A stretch of DNA of 64,000 nt. Origin: Rhizobiales bacterium 65-79 (GTDB lineage: Bacteria > Pseudomonadota > Alphaproteobacteria > Rhizobiales > Rhizobiaceae). The stretch spans positions 1 to 64,000 of the forward strand of contig MKRJ01000016.1 of assembly GCA_001896885.1 (NCBI GenBank). Direction: 5' to 3'. The notes beneath the pieces were generated by a model that ran no database searches, was not told where the DNA came from, and saw only the letters and a list, made by a program, of their open reading frames with translations. A program made the position numbers and the translations under genes. Positions 26,134 through 37,711 of the stretch are shown piece by piece. Numbering within the stretch: position 1 is the stretch's first letter; each line of letters begins with the position of its first letter.

Positions 26134-26613
26134 GTGCGAAATTCTCTCCTGCCCCTGATATTCGTGGTGTTGCCGGCGCTCGAGATCGCCACCTTCATCG
26201 CGGTCGGCCGTTCCATCGGCGTTCTGGCGACGCTCGGCCTGGTATTCCTGACCTCGATGGCGGGAATTACGTTGCTGCGCATTCAGGGTCTCGGCGTGCT
26301 GGAGCGCCTGCGCAAAGGGGCGCGTGCCGTCGAAAGCCCGGAAAAGCCCCTGGTGCACGGAGCCATGATTGTCATTGCCGGCATGCTGCTCGTCATACCG
26401 GGCTTCATCACCGATGCGATCGGCTTCCTGCTCTTCATCCCCGCCGTCCGCGACCTGGCATGGTCGCTCGCCGGCAGGCATATCGTGAGGACCAGCGCGA
26501 ATTACGGCCGTTCGGCCAGCCGCAATGACGGAAAGACCATAGATCTCGATGCCGGGGATTATTCGTCGAATCCCAATCCTTCCTCGCCCTGGCTGAGGCG
26601 CGACGAGGACTGA
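26134..26613 (+). CDS. fxsA: FxsA family membrane protein
   Basis: A 159-residue inner-membrane protein with hydrophobic segments near residues 5-25, 27-47 and 75-105. The FxsA signature is FLTSMAGITLLRIQGLGVLERLR with LVIPGFITDAIGFLLFIP. E. coli FxsA affects phage F exclusion; its cell role is unclear. It uses a GTG start behind GGAAAGG. It is divergent from the Tim44-like gene and followed by secB. Confidence 0.92.
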   Translation: MRNSLLPLIFVVLPALEIATFIAVGRSIGVLATLGLVFLTSMAGITLLRIQGLGVLERLRKGARAVESPEKPLVHGAMIVIAGMLLVIPGFITDAIGFLLFIPAVRDLAWSLAGRHIVRTSANYGRSASRNDGKTIDLDAGDYSSNPNPSSPWLRRDED

Positions 26614-26712
26614 TCCGTCCGCATCGTCAACCTTGTCTTGAGGGTGTCACCATGCTAGCGAACCGCCACAATTCGGCGGCTGCACGGCGGCCACAGACAA
26701 GGAAGCCTGACA

Positions 26713-27237
26713 ATGGCCATCACGGAACCGGAAAAAGAAGGCAATGGCAGCGCCCAGGCCGGCAACGGCAACGACAAGGAGGCCCAGCAGGCGTCGCTCA
26801 GTATCCTGACGCAATATGTGAAGGACCTGTCCTTCGAAAGCCCGGGCGCGCCGCAATCGCTGCGCGGGCGCGACAAGGCGCCGGGCATCAGCATCAACGT
26901 GAACGTCAACGCCAATCCGATCTCCGGAACGGAATTCGACGTCCTGCTGTCGCTCAACGCGCAGGCGAGCTTCGAGAAGGACAAGGACGTGCTCTTCAAC
27001 ATCGAGCTCGTCTATGGCGGCGTGTTCCGCGTGGAAGGCTTCCCGCAGGAGCACATGCTGCCGATCCTCTTCATCGAATGCCCGCGGCTGCTGTTCCCCT
27101 TCGCCCGGCAAATCGTCGCGGAGTGCTCGCGCAATGGCGGCTTCCCGCCGCTGATGATCGACCCGATCGATTTCGCGCAGATGTTCCAGCAGCGCATGGC
27201 CGAGGAGCAGGCGCGCCAGAAGGTGCAGGCGACCTGA
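26713..27237 (+). CDS. secB: Protein-export chaperone SecB
   Basis: A 174-residue cytosolic chaperone that holds preproteins unfolded for SecA. It shows [39 protein letters not shown], the SecA-contact region [20 protein letters not shown] and [20 protein letters not shown]. The long acidic Gly/Asn-rich N-terminus ([17 protein letters not shown]) is common in alphaproteobacteria. It converges on dnaQ, 21 bases apart. Confidence 0.97.
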   Translation: MAITEPEKEGNGSAQAGNGNDKEAQQASLSILTQYVKDLSFESPGAPQSLRGRDKAPGISINVNVNANPISGTEFDVLLSLNAQASFEKDKDVLFNIELVYGGVFRVEGFPQEHMLPILFIECPRLLFPFARQIVAECSRNGGFPPLMIDPIDFAQMFQQRMAEEQARQKVQAT

Positions 27238-27258
27238 GATCCGGTCCGCTTCGGAAAT

Positions 27259-27960
27259 TCAGCGCAGCACTTCCGACCAGATCGAGCCGTCGCCAAGCTC
27301 GGCGACGAGCGCAGCGTGGGCGGCGAGATCGGCTTCGATCAGGCGCGGCGGAAGCGGCGCGGGCCGCTCGCTGACGACGATCACCGTTTCCTGGCGCATC
27401 GATATCTCGACCGTCGAGGTCACGGCGACATCGAGGCCAAGCGCCGCCTGCTTGCCGCCGATCAGCTCGATATAGACTTCCGCCAGCAATTCGCAGTCGA
27501 GCAGCGCGCCGTGCTTCGTGCGGTGGCTGTTGTCGATCCCGTATCGGCGGCAGAGCGCGTCGAGCGAATTCGGACCCATCGGATGCTTGCGCTTGGCGAT
27601 AGCCAGGGTGTCGACGATGCGGTGAGTCTCGATCAGCGGATGTCCGCAGCGCGCGAATTCGGCGTTAATGAAGCCGAGGTCGAAATGGGCGTTGTGGGCG
27701 ACCAGCCGCGCGCCGTCGATGAATTCGAGGAATTCAAGCGCGATCGCGTCGAAGGTCGGCTTGTCGACAAGATCGGCGTTGCTGATGCCATGGACGGCGA
27801 GCGCTTCCGGGTTCACCTCCCTGCCCTGCGGATTGATATAGACGTGAAAGCTCCGGCCCGTCGGAAAACGGTTGACGAGTTCGACGCCGCCGATCTCGAT
27901 GACCCGGTCGGCTCTCGAATCGAGACCCGTGGTCTCCGTGTCAAAGATGATTTCACGCAT
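27259..27960 (-). CDS. dnaQ: DNA polymerase III epsilon subunit (proofreading)
   Basis: A 233-residue 3'-5' exonuclease. ExoI is FDTETTGLDSRADRVIEIGG at the very start, ExoII is ARLVAHNAHFDLGFIN, and ExoIII is HGALLDCELLAEVYIEL. The C-terminal segment would bind the alpha subunit. The start MREIIFDTETTG at 27960 is the family start; the open frame continues further without support. It precedes coaE-aroE-maf on the opposite orientation order usual in Rhizobiales. Confidence 0.96.
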   Translation of the reverse strand: MREIIFDTETTGLDSRADRVIEIGGVELVNRFPTGRSFHVYINPQGREVNPEALAVHGISNADLVDKPTFDAIALEFLEFIDGARLVAHNAHFDLGFINAEFARCGHPLIETHRIVDTLAIAKRKHPMGPNSLDALCRRYGIDNSHRTKHGALLDCELLAEVYIELIGGKQAALGLDVAVTSTVEISMRQETVIVVSERPAPLPPRLIEADLAAHAALVAELGDGSIWSEVLR

Positions 27961-28013
27961 CCGAATCAGCTCCGGCAGGAAGGATGCCCGGCGTTGTCCG
28001 GCCAAACAAGGGT

Positions 28014-28628
28014 CTAGCGCGGCAAAGACGGGTTTTGAACCGTCGCGGTTTTCGTGAGTTCGCCGATGATCCTTTCGACGGCTCGGCGCGCCGGCTCCAA
28101 TCCGTTGCCGGTGTCGATGACGTAGTCGGCACGCCGACGCTTTTCGGCATCCGGCACCTGCTTCCTCAGGATCGCCTCGAACTTTTCCTCCCTCATGCCG
28201 GGCCGGGACAGGACTCTTTGCCGCTGCGCCTCGGCCGGCGCGCTCACCACCGCGACCTTGTCGACGCGGTCCTGGGCGCCAACCTCGAAAAGGAGCGGGA
28301 TGTCGAGCACGACCAGCGGCGTGCCCCTGCCGCGCTGCTCTTCGAGGAAAAGCTTCTCGTCCTCCCGCACGAGCGGGTGGATGATGGCTTCCAGTTCCTT
28401 CAACGCATGCGGATCATTCAGCACGGCCTTTGCCAGCCTGTCACGGTCGACCACGCCGCCGGCAGTGGTTCCCGGAAAGCGGCGCTCGATCAGCGGCGCG
28501 GCCTTTCCGGAATAGAGCTCGTGCACCGTCCTGTCGGAATCATGGACGGGAACACCGGCTTCCTCGAACATGCGGGCGGTGGTCGATTTACCCATGCCGA
28601 TCGAACCGGTCAGGCCGAGGATGATCAT
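28014..28628 (-). CDS. coaE: Dephospho-CoA kinase
   Basis: A 204-residue enzyme for the last step of coenzyme A synthesis. P-loop [12 protein letters not shown] at residues 5-16, [22 protein letters not shown] and the RADYVIDTG lid region. The start codon overlaps the aroE stop by 4 bases, so aroE-coaE are coupled. Confidence 0.96.
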   Translation of the reverse strand: MIILGLTGSIGMGKSTTARMFEEAGVPVHDSDRTVHELYSGKAAPLIERRFPGTTAGGVVDRDRLAKAVLNDPHALKELEAIIHPLVREDEKLFLEEQRGRGTPLVVLDIPLLFEVGAQDRVDKVAVVSAPAEAQRQRVLSRPGMREEKFEAILRKQVPDAEKRRRADYVIDTGNGLEPARRAVERIIGELTKTATVQNPSLPR

Positions 28629-29470
28629 CCCGGCTTCTCCACATCGGCGATGACGTGTTTTCGTAAGGAGGAGCTTACGACTGGCCGGCGGCCGAACCAG
28701 CGCTCGAAGCCCGGCACGGCCTGGTGGAGAAGCATTCCGAGACCTTCCGCCGTCGCAAGGCCGCGCGCTTTCGCTGCCTTCAGAAACGCTGTCTCGAGTG
28801 GCACATAGACGATATCGGCGATGACCGCATGCGACGGCAGCGGATCTAGCCCGATATCCAGTTCGGGCGCGCCTTTCATGCCGAGCGAGGTCGTATTGAC
28901 CAGAAGATCGGCATCGCCGAGAAGGCCGGAGACATCGTCCCATTCATGCGCGGAAACAGCCGTCCCGAAATGAGCGACGAGCTCCCCGGCGCGTTGCAAG
29001 GTTCGGTTGACGAGGCGGATGTCGCCATAGCCGCCCTGCTTCAGCGCATGGATGACGGCGCGTGCGGCGCCGCCGGCGCCAAGCACGACGGCCCGGCGGC
29101 CTTTCGCCCATTGCGGCGCCTGATCGTCCAGATTGGCGGCGAAACCGTAGGCGTCGGTGTTGCCGCCGCAAAGGACGCCGTCCGGATCGAACCAGACCGT
29201 GTTGACCGCGCCGACCGCCTCGGCGGCGGCATCGCGCCTTTTCACCGCCCTCAATGCCGCTTCCTTGTGCGGCAGGGTGATATTGCCGCCGGCAAAGCCA
29301 TTTCGGCCGATGCCGGCGAGGAAATCCGGGAAATCATTGGGCGCCACGTCGATGCGCTCATAGGAACCCGCAATGCCGAGCTGATCCAGCCAGTAGCCAT
29401 GGATCAGCGGCGAGCGCGAATGCGCGATCGGATGGCCGCAGACGAAGGCGCGGCGCGTTTCCTCAGCCAT
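28625..29470 (-). CDS. aroE: Shikimate dehydrogenase
   Basis: A 281-residue NADP-dependent enzyme reducing 3-dehydroshikimate to shikimate in aromatic amino acid synthesis. Substrate site [11 protein letters not shown], catalytic Lys in [17 protein letters not shown], and the nucleotide motif [18 protein letters not shown] in LVNRTLQRA suits NADP. Start and stop overlap maf and coaE by a few bases, so maf-aroE-coaE read as one unit. Confidence 0.96.
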   Translation of the reverse strand: MAEETRRAFVCGHPIAHSRSPLIHGYWLDQLGIAGSYERIDVAPNDFPDFLAGIGRNGFAGGNITLPHKEAALRAVKRRDAAAEAVGAVNTVWFDPDGVLCGGNTDAYGFAANLDDQAPQWAKGRRAVVLGAGGAARAVIHALKQGGYGDIRLVNRTLQRAGELVAHFGTAVSAHEWDDVSGLLGDADLLVNTTSLGMKGAPELDIGLDPLPSHAVIADIVYVPLETAFLKAAKARGLATAEGLGMLLHQAVPGFERWFGRRPVVSSSLRKHVIADVEKPG

Positions 29471-30062
29471 CGATCGCCCCTCTCCGGCGCAGTTCGGCCA
29501 GGAGCGGCAGGAGCGGCAGGCCGACGATGGTGAAGAAATCGCCGTCGATCTTGTCGAAGAGGCGAATACCCTCGCCTTCGACCTGATAGCAGCCGACGCT
29601 CCCAAGGGCCGCGGCGCCGACCTTCGACAAATATCGGCCGACATGGGCGGGATCGAGCCCACGCATGGTCATATGGGCCACGCCCACATAGCGCCATATG
29701 GCGCCGCCTTGCTCCGCGATCACCACCGCGCTGCTCAACTGGTGCGTTTTTCCCGACAACCGCAACAACTGACGCCGCGCGGCTTCCATGTCGGCGGGCT
29801 TGTGAAAAAGCTCGTCTCCCAGCGACAGCGTCTGGTCCGATCCGATGACCAATGCGCCAGGGTGCTTTTCGCTGACGGCTATTGCCTTAGCTTCGGCCAG
29901 GACGGTCGCCACATCCTCCGGCGTCACGCCACTGCCGGAGAGCGCCGCTTCGACGGCGCGCTCGTCGATATCAGGCTTCTCGACCGAGAACTCCAGACCG
30001 GCGTTCTCGAGCAATGCCCTGCGATGCGGGCTGCCGGAAGCGAGGATGATTCTCTGGGCCAC
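29463..30062 (-). CDS. maf: Maf family nucleoside triphosphate pyrophosphatase
   Basis: A 199-residue house-cleaning pyrophosphatase removing non-canonical nucleotides. The N-terminal [24 protein letters not shown] and [17 protein letters not shown] are family marks. It lies 32 bases downstream of the PPSR gene and overlaps aroE by 8 bases, which is the standard arrangement left of oriC in Rhizobiales. Confidence 0.93.
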   Translation of the reverse strand: MAQRIILASGSPHRRALLENAGLEFSVEKPDIDERAVEAALSGSGVTPEDVATVLAEAKAIAVSEKHPGALVIGSDQTLSLGDELFHKPADMEAARRQLLRLSGKTHQLSSAVVIAEQGGAIWRYVGVAHMTMRGLDPAHVGRYLSKVGAAALGSVGCYQVEGEGIRLFDKIDGDFFTIVGLPLLPLLAELRRRGAIDG

Positions 30063-30094
30063 GTCTCACCAACATCCTTATGTCCTGCCATCCG

Positions 30095-30916
30095 CTATCG
30101 CGCCTTGCTTCTCAGCGCAACGATAGCGGCCGCCGTTTCCTCGATCGACCGACGGGTCACGTCGATCATCGGCCAGCCGCCGCGTGTGCAGATCTTGCGT
30201 GCATAGGCCAGTTCCTCGGCGATGGTCGCCCGGTCGGTGTAGGCATGCGCGTCGAACGCCGCCGTGCTGCCCAGCACGCGGTTCTCGCGGACGTGGGAAA
30301 TCCGTTCGGCCGATGCGACAAGCCCGACGATAAGCGGCTTCCGGGCGCCGTAGAGGCTTTCGGGCATGAGCACGCCGAGAACGATCGGGATATTCGCCGT
30401 CTTGATGCCGCGGTTCGCCAGATAGATGCTGGTCGGCGTTTTCGACGTGCGGGAAATGCCGATCAGCACCACGTCGGCCTGCTCTATATCGGCGGGCAGC
30501 TGCCCGTCGTCATGTTCCATCGTGAAATTGAGGGCGTCGATGCGCTGGAAATATTCGGCATCGAGCACATGCTGCGCCCCCACCCGCCGGCCGGCCGGCG
30601 TTCCGAGATAGGACTGGAAGACGAGCAGTACCGGCTCCAGTACCGAAACGCAGGGCAGCCCCATTGCCGCGCATCCCTCGTCTATCCGGCGCGCCAATGC
30701 CTGGTCCACGACCGTATAGAGAACGATGCCCGGCTCCCGGTCGATGTCTTCGAACACCTTGGCGAGCTGCCGTTCCGTGCGGATCAGCGGATAGATATGC
30801 TCGATCGCCCGCGCGTCCTTGTATTGGGCGGATGCCGCGCGGCCGGCGGCAAGCAGCGTTTCGCCCGTCGCATCGGAAATGAGGTGAAGGTGAAAGAAGC
30901 TTTGCTGCTTGTTCAA
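30095..30916 (-). CDS. Pyruvate phosphate dikinase regulatory protein (PSRP/DUF299 kinase-phosphotransferase)
   Basis: A 273-residue bifunctional kinase/pyrophosphorylase that modifies PEP synthase or pyruvate phosphate dikinase. Family N-terminus [15 protein letters not shown], then MEHDDGQ and the P-loop-like [22 protein letters not shown] at 30916 gives [14 protein letters not shown], matching the family start. A longer in-frame start at 31009 would run through a perfect DnaA box, so it is rejected. As in Caulobacter, this gene borders the origin on the side opposite hemE. Confidence 0.93.
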   Translation of the reverse strand: MNKQQSFFHLHLISDATGETLLAAGRAASAQYKDARAIEHIYPLIRTERQLAKVFEDIDREPGIVLYTVVDQALARRIDEGCAAMGLPCVSVLEPVLLVFQSYLGTPAGRRVGAQHVLDAEYFQRIDALNFTMEHDDGQLPADIEQADVVLIGISRTSKTPTSIYLANRGIKTANIPIVLGVLMPESLYGARKPLIVGLVASAERISHVRENRVLGSTAAFDAHAYTDRATIAEELAYARKICTRGGWPMIDVTRRSIEETAAAIVALRSKAR

Positions 30917-30943
30917 CTGTCCCGGTCCGGCCCTGTGGTCAAA

Positions 30944-30952
30944 TGTGGATAA
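30944..30952 (-). promoter_or_regulatory. DnaA box, perfect consensus
   Basis: TGTGGATAA on the plus strand is TTATCCACA on the minus strand, a 9/9 match. Confidence 0.8.
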
Positions 30953-31001
30953 TCGGCCCAGCCGCGGCCGCCTGTTCGACGCGACTGTATCAGATGGCGA
31001 T

Positions 31002-31010
31002 TTGTCCACA
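31002..31010 (+). promoter_or_regulatory. DnaA box, one mismatch
   Basis: TTGTCCACA differs from TTATCCACA only at position 3. Confidence 0.65.
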
Positions 31011-31044
31011 ATCGGCGTGACTGTGCGACCGGATCGCCCGTGAC

Positions 31045-31053
31045 TGTGGATAG
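31045..31053 (-). promoter_or_regulatory. DnaA box, one mismatch
   Basis: Minus strand CTATCCACA differs from TTATCCACA only at position 1. Weaker two-mismatch copies lie at 31069-31077 and 31157-31165. Confidence 0.6.
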
Positions 31054-31093
31054 TGAGGAACGAGCCCGATTTCCACAGAGGCGAGCACCCGGC

Positions 31094-31108
31094 TTAACTT
31101 TCCGCTAA
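31094..31108 (+). promoter_or_regulatory. CtrA-like site in oriC
   Basis: TTAA-N7-CTAA differs by one base from the CtrA motif TTAA-N7-TTAA. In Caulobacter, CtrA bound at the origin blocks initiation. Confidence 0.45.
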
Positions 31109-31247
31109 CCATCCATCCGATTGAATCGGAAAGCGATTCTCCTATCGTCCCGAAAGCCATCCACACTGTATGGACCGATGCGCGACAATATGCTGGATCG
31201 CCTGCTGCTGGTGGCTATGGGATAAGCCGTAATCCCTGCTTCCAACA

Positions 31248-31272
31248 GAGTCGTAGAATCAGAATCAGATTC
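31248..31272. promoter_or_regulatory. Cluster of four GANTC (CcrM) sites
   Basis: GAGTC, GAATC, GAATC and GATTC occur within 25 bases; three more lie at 31123, 31135 and 31316. AGAATCAGATTCT (31261-31273) is itself a palindrome. GANTC is the target of CcrM methylase in alphaproteobacteria. Confidence 0.55.
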
Positions 31273-31313
31273 TTTAATATCTCTTTTTAAGAAAGATTTT
31301 TGGGGACAGGCCT

Positions 31314-32345
31314 TTGAATCGCTCCCGTTCCGTCCTTGAGGTGCTTGGCGGAAAGACGGTGTTTCCACCGCCTGTCTGGCTCATGCGCCAGGCCGGCCGC
31401 TATTTGCCGGAATACAGGGCGACGAGGGAAAGGGCCGGAAGCTTTCTCGATCTCTGCTATACGCCGGAACTGGCGGCAGAGGTGACGCTGCAGCCGATCC
31501 GGCGCTTCGGTTTCGACGCAGCCATCCTGTTTTCCGATATCCTCGTCGTCCCGCATGCGCTCGGGCGCAAGCTTCGTTTCGAGGAAGGTCGTGGACCGCT
31601 GTTGGAGCCGATCGCCGCCGGCGAGATCGAGCGGCTGTCGAGCGCCGGGTTCCACGAGAGGCTTCGGCCCGTCTATGAGGCGGTCGGAATTGTGCGGTCT
31701 GAATTGCCGCGGGAAACGACGCTTCTCGGCTTCTGCGGCGCGCCATGGACGGTGGCGACCTACATGATCGCGGGCCATGGCACGCCCGACCAGGCGCCGG
31801 CGCGGCTTTTCGGCTATCGCCATCCGGCGGAGATGGATCGGCTGCTTGCGGGACTGGCGGAGATATCGGCGGAATATCTGGTGCGGCAGATCGAAGCCGG
31901 AGCCGACGCCGTGCAGATCTTCGATTCCTGGGCCGGCGTTCTCGACGAGGAGAGCTTCGAGCGTTTCTGCGTGCGTCCGGTCGTCCATATCGTCGCTCGG
32001 GTCCGGGAGCGCTACCCTATGGTGCCGATCATCGGCTTTCCGCGCGGGGCGGGAGAGTTCTATCGCTCATACCGGCAGAAGACCGGCGTGACGGCGCTCG
32101 GGCTCGACTGGATGGTGCCGGCGTCCTTCGCGGCCGGGTTGCAGAAAGAGGGGCCGGTGCAGGGCAATCTCGACCCGCTGCGGCTTGTCGCCGGCGGCAA
32201 GGCGCTTGGCGAAGGCATAGCCCATATTCTCTCAAAACTCGGTGGCGGGCCGCTGATCTTCAATCTCGGCCATGGCATCCTGCCCGAGACGCCGATATCC
32301 CACGTGGAATGGATGCTCGGCGAGATAAGGAGGACGGAACGCTGA
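31314..32345 (+). CDS. hemE: Uroporphyrinogen decarboxylase
   Basis: A 343-residue haem-synthesis enzyme converting uroporphyrinogen III to coproporphyrinogen III. N-terminal [42 protein letters not shown] and [18 protein letters not shown] are family signatures. It uses a TTG start at 31314 behind GGGGACAGG. It directly flanks oriC, and its stop overlaps the hemJ start (TGATG). Confidence 0.97.
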   Translation: MNRSRSVLEVLGGKTVFPPPVWLMRQAGRYLPEYRATRERAGSFLDLCYTPELAAEVTLQPIRRFGFDAAILFSDILVVPHALGRKLRFEEGRGPLLEPIAAGEIERLSSAGFHERLRPVYEAVGIVRSELPRETTLLGFCGAPWTVATYMIAGHGTPDQAPARLFGYRHPAEMDRLLAGLAEISAEYLVRQIEAGADAVQIFDSWAGVLDEESFERFCVRPVVHIVARVRERYPMVPIIGFPRGAGEFYRSYRQKTGVTALGLDWMVPASFAAGLQKEGPVQGNLDPLRLVAGGKALGEGIAHILSKLGGGPLIFNLGHGILPETPISHVEWMLGEIRRTER

Positions 32346-32770
32346 TGCTCTATCTATGGTTGAAGGCCTTTCATATCATCGCGGTGATCGCATGGATGGC
32401 GGGCATGCTCTATTTGCCCCGCCTCTTCGTCTATCACGCTGACGCGGAAATCGGCTCGGTCCAGTCCGAGACGTTCAAGATCATGGAAAGGCGACTCCTG
32501 AAGGCGATCATCAACCCCGCGATGATCGCGGTCTGGCTGCTCGGGCTCTATCTCGCCTGGAGCGGCGGCTGGTTCTCGGCCGGATGGCTGCATGCCAAGA
32601 TCGCGCTGGTTCTCGTCATGTCGGCCGTCCATGGCTACTATGTGGGCGCCGTCCGGGCCTTTGCCGAGGATCGCAACAAAAAATCGTCCCGCCACTGGCG
32701 GATGATGAACGAGGTTCCCACATTGTTGTTGATCGGCATCGTCATCCTGGTCGTCGTCAAACCGTTTTGA
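32345..32770 (+). CDS. hemJ: Protoporphyrinogen oxidase HemJ
   Basis: A 141-residue inner-membrane protein with four hydrophobic segments. HemJ oxidises protoporphyrinogen IX in bacteria lacking HemG/HemY. The conserved early His (KAFHIIAVIAWMAGMLYLPRLFVYH), the helix with HAKIALVLVMSAVHGYY and the RWMMNEVPT-type end (here RHWRMMNEVPTLLLI) are seen. It is coupled to hemE by start/stop overlap, so two haem steps share a transcript. Confidence 0.94.
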   Translation: MLYLWLKAFHIIAVIAWMAGMLYLPRLFVYHADAEIGSVQSETFKIMERRLLKAIINPAMIAVWLLGLYLAWSGGWFSAGWLHAKIALVLVMSAVHGYYVGAVRAFAEDRNKKSSRHWRMMNEVPTLLLIGIVILVVVKPF

Positions 32771-32915
32771 CCAGCAGCCGAATTCGCGGCTTGCTCTTTA
32801 AGGGCGGGAACGATAGATAGGCCATCTCTCCCCAGCCTGACGCCATGCCCAGATTCCGGTGCCGCAGGCCACTATCGCACAGCCGATATTCCCCAAACTC
32901 TCACGAGCCCGCATC

Positions 32916-34181
32916 ATGCAGGAAATGAAATTACAGGAACTCAAGAGCAAGACTCCGACCGATCTGATCGCGTTCGCGGAATCGCTGGAGGTCGAGAACG
33001 CCAGCGTGCTGCGCAAGCAGGAGCTGATGTTCGCGATCCTGAAGAAGCTTGCCATGCAGGAGACCGAGATCGTCGGAGAGGGCGTGGTCGAGGTCCTGCA
33101 GGACGGGTTCGGCTTCCTCCGCTCGGCCAATGCGAATTATCTGCCAGGGCCTGACGACATCTATATTTCGCCCTCGCAGATACGGCGCTTCTCGCTCAAG
33201 ACCGGCGACACGGTCGAGGGACCGATCCGCGGCCCGAAGGAGGGCGAGCGCTATTTCGCGCTGCTGAAGGTGAACACCGTCAATTTCGAGGACCCCGAGA
33301 AGATCCGGCATAAGATCCATTTCGACAATCTGACGCCCCTTTATCCGAACGAGCGGATCAAGATGGAGGTGGAGAACCCGACGACCAAGGATTTGTCGCC
33401 GCGCGTCATCGACCTCGTCGCACCGCTAGGCAAGGGCCAGCGCGGGCTGATCGTCGCGCCGCCGCGAACCGGCAAGACGGTTCTGCTGCAGAACATCGCC
33501 CATTCGATCACGGCGAATCATCCGGAATGCTACCTGATCGTGCTTCTGATCGACGAGCGGCCGGAGGAAGTGACCGACATGCAGCGCTCCGTGAAGGGCG
33601 AGGTGGTGTCCTCGACATTCGACGAGCCGGCCTCGAGGCACGTCCAGGTGGCCGAGATGGTGATTGAGAAGGCAAAGCGCCTGGTCGAGCATGGCCGTGA
33701 CGTGGTGATCCTGCTCGATTCCATCACGCGCCTCGGCCGCGCCTACAATACGGTGGTGCCGTCCTCGGGCAAAGTGCTGACCGGCGGCGTCGACGCCAAC
33801 GCGCTGCAGCGTCCCAAGCGCTTTTTCGGCGCGGCGCGCAACATCGAGGAAGGGGGCTCGCTGACGATCATCGCCACAGCGCTCATAGACACCGGCAGCC
33901 GCATGGACGAGGTGATCTTCGAGGAATTCAAGGGCACCGGCAATTCGGAAATCGTGCTCGACCGCAAGGTCGCGGACAAGCGTATCTTCCCGGCGATGGA
34001 CATCCTGAAGTCCGGCACGCGCAAGGAGGACCTGCTTATCGCACGGCACGACCTCCAGAAGATCTTCGTGCTGCGCCGCATCCTGGCGCCGATGGGAACG
34101 ACCGACGCCATCGAGTTCCTGATCGACAAGCTGAAGCAGACAAAGTCGAACGCCGACTTCTTCGACTCGATGAATACCTGA
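32916..34181 (+). CDS. rho: Transcription termination factor Rho
   Basis: A 421-residue hexameric RNA helicase ending transcription. RNA-binding domain near residues 50-120 ([20 protein letters not shown]), Walker [13 protein letters not shown], Walker [16 protein letters not shown] and the R-loop [12 protein letters not shown] are all clear. [14 protein letters not shown] at 32916 is the family start in Rhizobiales. The 145 bases between hemJ and rho contain no recognised element. Confidence 0.97.
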   Translation: MQEMKLQELKSKTPTDLIAFAESLEVENASVLRKQELMFAILKKLAMQETEIVGEGVVEVLQDGFGFLRSANANYLPGPDDIYISPSQIRRFSLKTGDTVEGPIRGPKEGERYFALLKVNTVNFEDPEKIRHKIHFDNLTPLYPNERIKMEVENPTTKDLSPRVIDLVAPLGKGQRGLIVAPPRTGKTVLLQNIAHSITANHPECYLIVLLIDERPEEVTDMQRSVKGEVVSSTFDEPASRHVQVAEMVIEKAKRLVEHGRDVVILLDSITRLGRAYNTVVPSSGKVLTGGVDANALQRPKRFFGAARNIEEGGSLTIIATALIDTGSRMDEVIFEEFKGTGNSEIVLDRKVADKRIFPAMDILKSGTRKEDLLIARHDLQKIFVLRRILAPMGTTDAIEFLIDKLKQTKSNADFFDSMNT

Positions 34182-34191
34182 TCGGGAACGC

Positions 34192-36213
<2,022 letters not shown>

Positions 36214-36275
36214 GGCGCGGCTCCGTGGTTTGCCGATAGATAGGCCATGTTTGGCGTCCGCGCACGGCAGGACAG

Positions 36276-37589
36276 ATGATATTTCCGGACACGATCTTTG
36301 CCTTGTCGAGCGGCGGCCTCCCTTCGGGCGTGGCGATCGTCCGCATTTCAGGACCCGCAACGCGGGCAGTGTTGCGCATGCTGTGCGGCCGGGCGCCGGC
36401 GGAGCGCGTGGCGACGCTTGCGGCCATCCGCGAGGCGGACGGGACGATCGTCGACAACGGCCTTGTTCTTTTCTTTGCCGCGCCGAGGAGCTTTACCGGC
36501 GAGGATGTCGCCGAACTGCATGTTCATGGCGGCAAGGCGGTGGTGGCGGCCGTTTTACGGCGGCTCGGCGAAGTCGAGGGGCTACGGCAGGCCGAGGCGG
36601 GAGAATTCACGCGCCGGGCCTTCCTGAACGCCAAGGTGGATTTGACGGGCGCCGAGGCGCTTGCCGATCTCGTATCGGCGGAAACGGAAGCCCAACGCCG
36701 GTTTGCGCTGGACAATAGTGGGGGACGGCAGGCGGCGCTTTACGGCGAATGGCGGGAGCGGATCCTGCGGGCGCGCGCCATGGTCGAGGCGGAACTCGAC
36801 TTCGCCGACGAAGGCGATGTCGGAGAGTCGCCGGCCGACGCCGTCTGGCCCGATATGCTAAGCCTCGTCACCGAGATGGAGGCGCATATCGCGTCCTATC
36901 ATCGGGCGGAGATCATCCGGGACGGCTTCCGCGTCGTCATCCTGGGCGCACCGAACGCCGGAAAGTCAAGTCTTCTCAATGCCTTGGCCTCGCGCGACGT
37001 AGCGATCGTGACCGAGGAGGCAGGAACGACGCGCGACCTGATCGAGATATCGCTCGACCTCGGCGGCGTTAAGGTCCTGGTAACCGATACGGCCGGCCTG
37101 CGGGAAGATGCCGGCCGGATCGAAACGATCGGCATTGAAAAGGCGCGGCGCCGGGCCTCGATGGCCGATCTGGTCCTGTTGCTGACCGATCTGTCCGATC
37201 CGCGCGGGATCAATGATCGATTCGGTCACGTTCCGGTCTGGCGGATAGGCACCAAGGCCGACCTGGGCGGTGACCTGCCCTATCAGGGCTACGATCATGT
37301 GATATCGACGGTTGGCGGATGCGGGATGGGGGAACTGCTCCGGGCCCTGGAAGAGGTGGCGAAGGAAGCGGCGGCCACGACCGAGGTGTTGCCGTCGCGT
37401 ATGCGGCATGTCGAGCTCCTCAGGCAGTGCAAGAGACATTTGGGTCAGGCCCTCACAGGTACCGACAGGTTGGAGCTGCGGGCCGAGGAATTGAGGCTCG
37501 CCGGCGAGGCACTCGGGCGGATCGTCGGATCGGTCAATGTGGAGGAGCTCCTCGGGACGATCTTTTCGACGTTCTGTATCGGCAAATGA
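36276..37589 (+). CDS. mnmE: tRNA uridine-5-carboxymethylaminomethyl modification GTPase
   Basis: A 437-residue GTPase acting with MnmG on wobble uridine 34 of tRNAs. N-terminal formyl-THF domain (TIFALSSGGLPSGVAIVRISGP, FTGEDVAELHVHGG), G1 GAPNAGKSSLLNAL, DTAGLRED, and the C-terminal catalytic cysteine motif CIGK at the end. The length is slightly shorter than the E. coli protein (454). It leads the mnmE-mnmG-rsmG-parAB stretch, with two parS sites directly behind it. Confidence 0.96.
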   Translation: MIFPDTIFALSSGGLPSGVAIVRISGPATRAVLRMLCGRAPAERVATLAAIREADGTIVDNGLVLFFAAPRSFTGEDVAELHVHGGKAVVAAVLRRLGEVEGLRQAEAGEFTRRAFLNAKVDLTGAEALADLVSAETEAQRRFALDNSGGRQAALYGEWRERILRARAMVEAELDFADEGDVGESPADAVWPDMLSLVTEMEAHIASYHRAEIIRDGFRVVILGAPNAGKSSLLNALASRDVAIVTEEAGTTRDLIEISLDLGGVKVLVTDTAGLREDAGRIETIGIEKARRRASMADLVLLLTDLSDPRGINDRFGHVPVWRIGTKADLGGDLPYQGYDHVISTVGGCGMGELLRALEEVAKEAAATTEVLPSRMRHVELLRQCKRHLGQALTGTDRLELRAEELRLAGEALGRIVGSVNVEELLGTIFSTFCIGK

Positions 37590-37603
37590 GGGCGGGCCCG
37601 GAA

Positions 37604-37619
37604 AGATTCACGTGAAACA
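37604..37619. other. parS: parS site
   Basis: The 16-mer matches TGTTTCACGTGAAACA at 14 of 16 positions, with the CACGTGAAACA half intact. It lies 15 bases after the mnmE stop. Confidence 0.7.
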
Positions 37620-37637
37620 TCGGCGAGCCGCACAATC

Positions 37638-37653
37638 GGTTTCACGTGAAACA
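37638..37653. other. parS: parS site
   Basis: GGTTTCACGTGAAACA matches the consensus at 15 of 16 positions. It is 34 bases from the previous copy, in the mnmE-mnmG gap. Confidence 0.85.
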
Positions 37654-37711
37654 TCCCGGCGGCGAGGCCGCGCTTGACAGCCGCGCCCGATTTGCCCATT
37701 GCTCGCGCCCC

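Larger units (their letters stand above)
30917..31313. other. oriC: Chromosomal replication origin (oriC)
   Basis: This gene-free 397-base stretch lies between the PPSR gene and hemE, the origin position known from Caulobacter and rhizobia. It holds one perfect and several near-perfect DnaA boxes, a CtrA-like site, seven GANTC methylation sites nearby (four within 25 bases), and an AT-rich run (31240-31300) just before hemE that could be the unwinding element. Genes read away from it on both sides. parS sites and parAB lie 6-10 kb to the right. Confidence 0.85.
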
